This document shows, piece by piece, positions 12,535 to 15,808 of a stretch of 15,808 nt of DNA. The notes beneath the pieces are model-generated. The model searched no databases, had not been told where the DNA came from, and worked only from the letters and a program-made list of their open reading frames with translations. The DNA is taken from assembly GCA_040508085.1 (NCBI GenBank), contig JBEVNO010000079.1:1-15808 (forward strand). The letters are read 5' to 3'. The DNA is from ZC4RG30 sp040508085. Lineage in GTDB: Bacteria; Pseudomonadota; Gammaproteobacteria; Steroidobacterales; Steroidobacteraceae. Position 1 is the first letter of the stretch, and the number at the start of each line of letters is the position of its first letter. Position numbers and translations under genes: made by a program.

Positions 12535-14775
12535 ATGCGTACGCGTCACCAGTTCCCACTCTTCGTCGCCGGCTTTGCCATGAGCCTGCCGCAGCCGCGC
12601 GCCGCAGCCGCGGAGGTCGCCAACCCCTATGATGTGCTGCCGCGCTGTCCGGATGATGCCGCTGCACGGGCTTCCCGGCCCCTGCGCGGCGCCCTCACCC
12701 CCGACGACACCATCCAGCTGGCGCTGAAGGATCAGTACAACCTGCAAGTGGATGCAGAGGGCAATGCGGACATCACCGGCCGCGTGGTGGTCAGCCAGGG
12801 CGTGCGTGAACTGTCGGCCGACACGCTGAAGATCAGCGAGGACGGGCGGCGCCTCGAGGTGGACGGCGGCGTGGAATATCGCGACACCCAGCTGGTCGTG
12901 CGCGGCGCCTCGGCCAGTTTCAATGGCGGCGCGGCCGCCTTCGAGGGCGCCAGGTTCGAGTTGCCCTACCAGCCCGCGCGTGGCACGGCCGACAGCCTCA
13001 AGGTGGATGAGTCCGGCATCGTCAAACTGGTGGGCGTGCAGTACACCACCTGCCCGGAGGATCAGCCGGACTGGCAGATCCGCGCCGACTCGGTGTCCAT
13101 CGACACCACGCGCAGCATCGGCACCGCGCGTGACGCACGGGTGGAATTCTTCGGCGTGCCACTGCTGCGCCTGCCGGTGATCTCCTTCCCGGTCGGCAAT
13201 GTCCGCAAGAGCGGCTTCCTGTTCCCGAGCGTAGGCAGCTCGACCAACAGCGGCGTGCAGCTGTCGGTGCCCTACTACGTCAATATCGCCCCGCAGCAGG
13301 ATCTGCTGATCACGCCCACCTGGTACACCAGTCGCGGCGTCGATTTCGCAGGCGACTACCGCTACCTCACCCAGAGCAGCCACGGCGAGATCCTGGGCAA
13401 CCTGCTCCCCGGCGACAGCAAGACCAACGATGCGCGCAGCCGCGTGCGCCTGCGCAACCTGACCGAACTGCCGGCCGGCTGGCAGCTTTCCATCGACGCC
13501 GAGAACGTCAGCGATCCGCAGTACTACGAGGATTTCGCGCAAGGGTCCGCCGACGGGGCGAGCATTGCGTTCCTGCCGCGGCGCGTTTCTCTCGGCTATC
13601 GCGGCGAGCACCTGGACGCCGGCGTCATGCTGCGCAATTTCCAGACGCTGGACCAGGAACTGCCACAGGCGGATCGCCCGCATACCGAGGTGCCGCGCCT
13701 GTATGCCAGCGGCAACTGGCAATTGCCAGGCGCGCTGGCGCTCGACTATGGCGTTGATGCCGAGGCCTCATTGTTCCAGCACAGCGATGATGTGCAGGGC
13801 TGGCGCTTCGATGCGGCGCCCCGCATCGGGCTCGACTACACCGGCGCCGGTTATTTCTTCCGCCCCAGCGCCGTGCTGGAGACGACGCAGTACCGCCTGC
13901 GCGACAACGCACCCGGCGCGGACGACTCCCCTTCGCGCACGCTGCCGCGGTTCAGCGTCGACTCCGGGCTGCTGTTCGAACGCAGCAGCGGCAAGCGCGA
14001 CCAGCGTCGCATCACGCTCGAGCCACGCCTGATGTATCTGTATGTGCCCTATCGCAACCAGGACGCCCTGCCCATATTCGATACCGGCGAACCGGATCTG
14101 AACTGGATCGAACTGTTCCGCACCAACCGGTATGTGGGCCTGGATCGGGTCAGCGATGCCAACCAGATCAGCGCCGGGCTCACCACGCAGCTGTACAGCA
14201 GCGTCGACGGCACGCGTTTTCTCTCCACCACCATCGGCCAGGCCTACCACTTCGACCGCCCGAAAGTGCGCCTGCCCGATGAGGCCGAAGAAGCAGGCAG
14301 CACCTCCGACCTCATCGCGCAGGTCGAGCTGCAGGCGTTCCGCAACTGGAGCGTAAGCACCGGTCTGCAGTGGAACCCCCACGAGGAACGCACCGAGCGG
14401 GCGGAAATGCGCCTGCAATACCGGCCAGAGGCGCGCAGCGTGCTGAACCTGGGTTACCGCTTCCAGCAGGGCCGCCTCGAACAGGCTGAATTCTCCGCCG
14501 CCTGGCCGGTGACCCAGCATTGGCGCCTGTACGGACGCTCGGTTTATTCGCTGCGCGACGAGCAGTCGATCGAACAGTTTGCGGGCTTCGAATACAGCAG
14601 TTGCTGCTGGAACCTGCGGGCCGTGGCCCGCGATTTCGTCAGCCGCCGCTCCGGTGAACGCGACCGCAGCATTTACCTGCAGCTGGAACTCAAGGGCCTC
14701 TCCAACGTGGGCCTGGCGGCCGACGCTTTCCTGGAAAAGGCCATTCGCGGATACTCCACGCGCCGACGGGACTAG
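12535..14775 (+). CDS. lptD: LPS-assembly outer-membrane protein LptD
   Basis: The 746-residue protein starts with a short signal peptide (basic MRTRHQ, hydrophobic core to about residue 18, cleavage likely near AAAA at 23-26). An OstA/LptA-like periplasmic domain covers roughly 60-190, and the LptD beta-barrel follows to the C-terminus. All four cysteines of the disulfide-exchange system are in place: Cys38 (PRCPD), Cys173 (TTCPED) and the adjacent pair Cys690-Cys691 (SSCCWN). With LptE it inserts LPS into the outer leaflet. ATG 12535 was chosen because it begins the signal peptide; the open frame extends upstream to 12433 inside amgK, which is an artefact. GGCGG lies four bases before the ATG. 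It is followed 31 bp later by surA, its folding chaperone. Confidence 0.97.
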   Translation: MRTRHQFPLFVAGFAMSLPQPRAAAAEVANPYDVLPRCPDDAAARASRPLRGALTPDDTIQLALKDQYNLQVDAEGNADITGRVVVSQGVRELSADTLKISEDGRRLEVDGGVEYRDTQLVVRGASASFNGGAAAFEGARFELPYQPARGTADSLKVDESGIVKLVGVQYTTCPEDQPDWQIRADSVSIDTTRSIGTARDARVEFFGVPLLRLPVISFPVGNVRKSGFLFPSVGSSTNSGVQLSVPYYVNIAPQQDLLITPTWYTSRGVDFAGDYRYLTQSSHGEILGNLLPGDSKTNDARSRVRLRNLTELPAGWQLSIDAENVSDPQYYEDFAQGSADGASIAFLPRRVSLGYRGEHLDAGVMLRNFQTLDQELPQADRPHTEVPRLYASGNWQLPGALALDYGVDAEASLFQHSDDVQGWRFDAAPRIGLDYTGAGYFFRPSAVLETTQYRLRDNAPGADDSPSRTLPRFSVDSGLLFERSSGKRDQRRITLEPRLMYLYVPYRNQDALPIFDTGEPDLNWIELFRTNRYVGLDRVSDANQISAGLTTQLYSSVDGTRFLSTTIGQAYHFDRPKVRLPDEAEEAGSTSDLIAQVELQAFRNWSVSTGLQWNPHEERTERAEMRLQYRPEARSVLNLGYRFQQGRLEQAEFSAAWPVTQHWRLYGRSVYSLRDEQSIEQFAGFEYSSCCWNLRAVARDFVSRRSGERDRSIYLQLELKGLSNVGLAADAFLEKAIRGYSTRRRD

Positions 14776-14793
14776 CCCTGCGGCCATGACTTC

Positions 14794-14798
14794 AAGGA
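14794..14798 (+). promoter_or_regulatory. Shine-Dalgarno deciding the surA start
   Basis: AAGGA lies eight bases before ATG 14807. The in-frame ATG at 14786 has no ribosome binding site, and using it would place seven residues ahead of the signal peptide. Confidence 0.7.
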
Positions 14799-14806
14799 TC
14801 GCTCCG

Positions 14807-15808
14807 ATGTTTCGCTCCTCCCTGGCCTCCATTGCCCTGCTGCTTGCCGGCCCCGTGCTGGCGGGCGAGCCTGCGCCCGCTCCGGCCGCAGCTGCTGCTG
14901 TTCCGGCGGCCCCCGCCGCAACGCCTGCACCGGCCCCTGCCGGCCAGCTGCTCGACCGCGTGGTAGCCATCGTGAACGAGGGCATCGTCACCGAGAGCGA
15001 GCTTGCCGAGCAGACCGCCAACATCACCGAGCGACTGCGCCAGCAGAACACAGCGCTGCCGCCCGCTGACGTGCTGCGCAGCCAGGTGCTGGAGCGGCTG
15101 GTGCTGCAGGAGCTGCAGCTGCAGCGCGCCGACCGCGCCGGCATCAAGGTTTCCGACGAACAGCTCAACGCGGCGGTGGCTGAACTTGCCCAGCGCAACA
15201 ACCTGACGCTGTCGCAGCTGCCGGCGGCGATGGCGGCACAGGGCATCGATTACGCCTCGTTCCGCGACAACATGCGCAAGGAGATCACGCTCACCTCGCT
15301 GCGCCAGCGCGAGGTACTGGGCCGCATCAACGTCACGCCGCGCGAACTGGAGCAGTTCATGGAGCGGCTGAAGAAGCTGCCCAACGAACAGGATCAATAC
15401 AATGTGTCGCACATCCTGATCGCCATCCCGCCGGACGCGACCCAGGCACAGGTGGACGAGCTGGCCAAGCGCGCGCAATCCATTTACGAGCGCGCGGCCA
15501 CCGAAGATTTCGCGCAGCTGGCAGTAGCCAATTCCAACAGCCAGACGGCGCTGGAAGGCGGCGCGCTGGGCTGGCGCAAAGGGCCGGAGCTGCCCACCAT
15601 CCTGGCCGAACTGATCGTGGGCCTGAAGCCGGGGCAGGTCTCCAAGCCACTCACTACGCCCAATGGCTTCCACATCGTAAAGCTCAACGACATCCGCTCG
15701 GCCAAGGGCAGCCCGATCGAGGATCAGGTGCATGCGCGGCACATCCTGATCCGGCCCAACGAACTGCAGGACGATGCGACGGTGCGCCAGAAGCTGGTGG
15801 GCATCCGC
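14807..15808 (+). CDS. surA: Periplasmic chaperone / peptidyl-prolyl isomerase SurA, 3' end beyond the right edge
   Basis: The window holds 334 residues with no stop. A signal peptide (residues 1-20, cleavage near VLAG) is followed by a linker of Ala and Pro (21-46). The SurA N-domain runs from LLDRVVAIVNEGIVTESEL (48-66) through VSDEQL and MRKEI, then the first parvulin domain (YNVSHILI at 198-205 to FHIVKLNDIR at 288-297). The second parvulin domain begins with VHARHILIRP (308-317) and is cut by the edge. SurA escorts outer-membrane proteins, LptD above all, across the periplasm, which fits the lptD-surA pairing. The Ala/Pro linker is longer than in E. coli SurA. Confidence 0.96.
   Translation, partial: MFRSSLASIALLLAGPVLAGEPAPAPAAAAAVPAAPAATPAPAPAGQLLDRVVAIVNEGIVTESELAEQTANITERLRQQNTALPPADVLRSQVLERLVLQELQLQRADRAGIKVSDEQLNAAVAELAQRNNLTLSQLPAAMAAQGIDYASFRDNMRKEITLTSLRQREVLGRINVTPRELEQFMERLKKLPNEQDQYNVSHILIAIPPDATQAQVDELAKRAQSIYERAATEDFAQLAVANSNSQTALEGGALGWRKGPELPTILAELIVGLKPGQVSKPLTTPNGFHIVKLNDIRSAKGSPIEDQVHARHILIRPNELQDDATVRQKLVGIR

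Noticed and set aside
12487..13722. A 411-codon minus-strand open frame over the first half of lptD
   Set aside because: It mirrors lptD coding sequence, and lptD is certain from its signal peptide and four cysteines.
13768..15246. A 492-codon open frame on the minus strand across lptD and surA
   Set aside because: It lies antisense to two clearly recognisable genes, has a low-complexity Ser/Ala/Gly composition and no family motif; long antisense frames are expected in GC-rich coding DNA.

Overview
The window is GC-rich and almost fully coding. The gene content points to a Gram-negative gammaproteobacterium: lptD-surA divergent from amgK-murU, lipA/lipB, a YbeD-type DUF493 protein, and an LpxL/HtrB-type acyltransferase. 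The lptD-surA // amgK-murU arrangement is the one known from Pseudomonas. The overall look (high GC, lone capsule-type glycosyltransferase, lipid gene cassette) would fit a Nevskiales/Xanthomonadales-like lineage, but the genus cannot be read from the sequence.

Left part (1-4652, minus strand): a tightly overlapping lipid cassette reading right to left. It holds a membrane fatty acid desaturase, a diacylglycerol-kinase-family lipid kinase, an MsbA-like ABC exporter half-transporter and an LpxL-like acyltransferase that runs off the left edge. A candidate promoter (TTGTGA-N17-TATTAT) with a perfect 6+6 dyad directly downstream of its -10 sits before the desaturase. The logic is desaturate, phosphorylate, acylate and flip/export a lipid, but the product is unknown. 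This is the best candidate for an undescribed system here.

Middle part (4647-9085): a YihY/BrkB-family membrane protein gene (minus) lies back to back with a small Lys-rich DUF6496 protein gene (plus). Next come a lone KpsS/KpsC-like capsule glycosyltransferase gene with a perfect 19-bp palindrome abutting its start, a convergent soluble GAF-histidine kinase gene (minus), tRNA-Ser(CGA) (minus) and ybeD (plus). The tRNA terminator hairpin holds the probable Shine-Dalgarno of the kinase gene.

Right part (9082-15808): amgK-murU-lipA-lipB form one minus-strand run in which each junction is a 4-bp ATGA overlap. This joins the MurNAc recycling bypass (AmgK, MurU) to lipoate synthesis and attachment (LipA, LipB). 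Divergently, lptD and surA (truncated at the right edge) encode the outer-membrane LPS translocon and its periplasmic chaperone. A palindromic ATTATAAT between amgK and lptD can act as a -10 in both directions. No insertion sequences, CRISPR arrays, phage genes or gene-free stretches over 300 bases were seen. The largest gap is 5577-5727 (151 bp).
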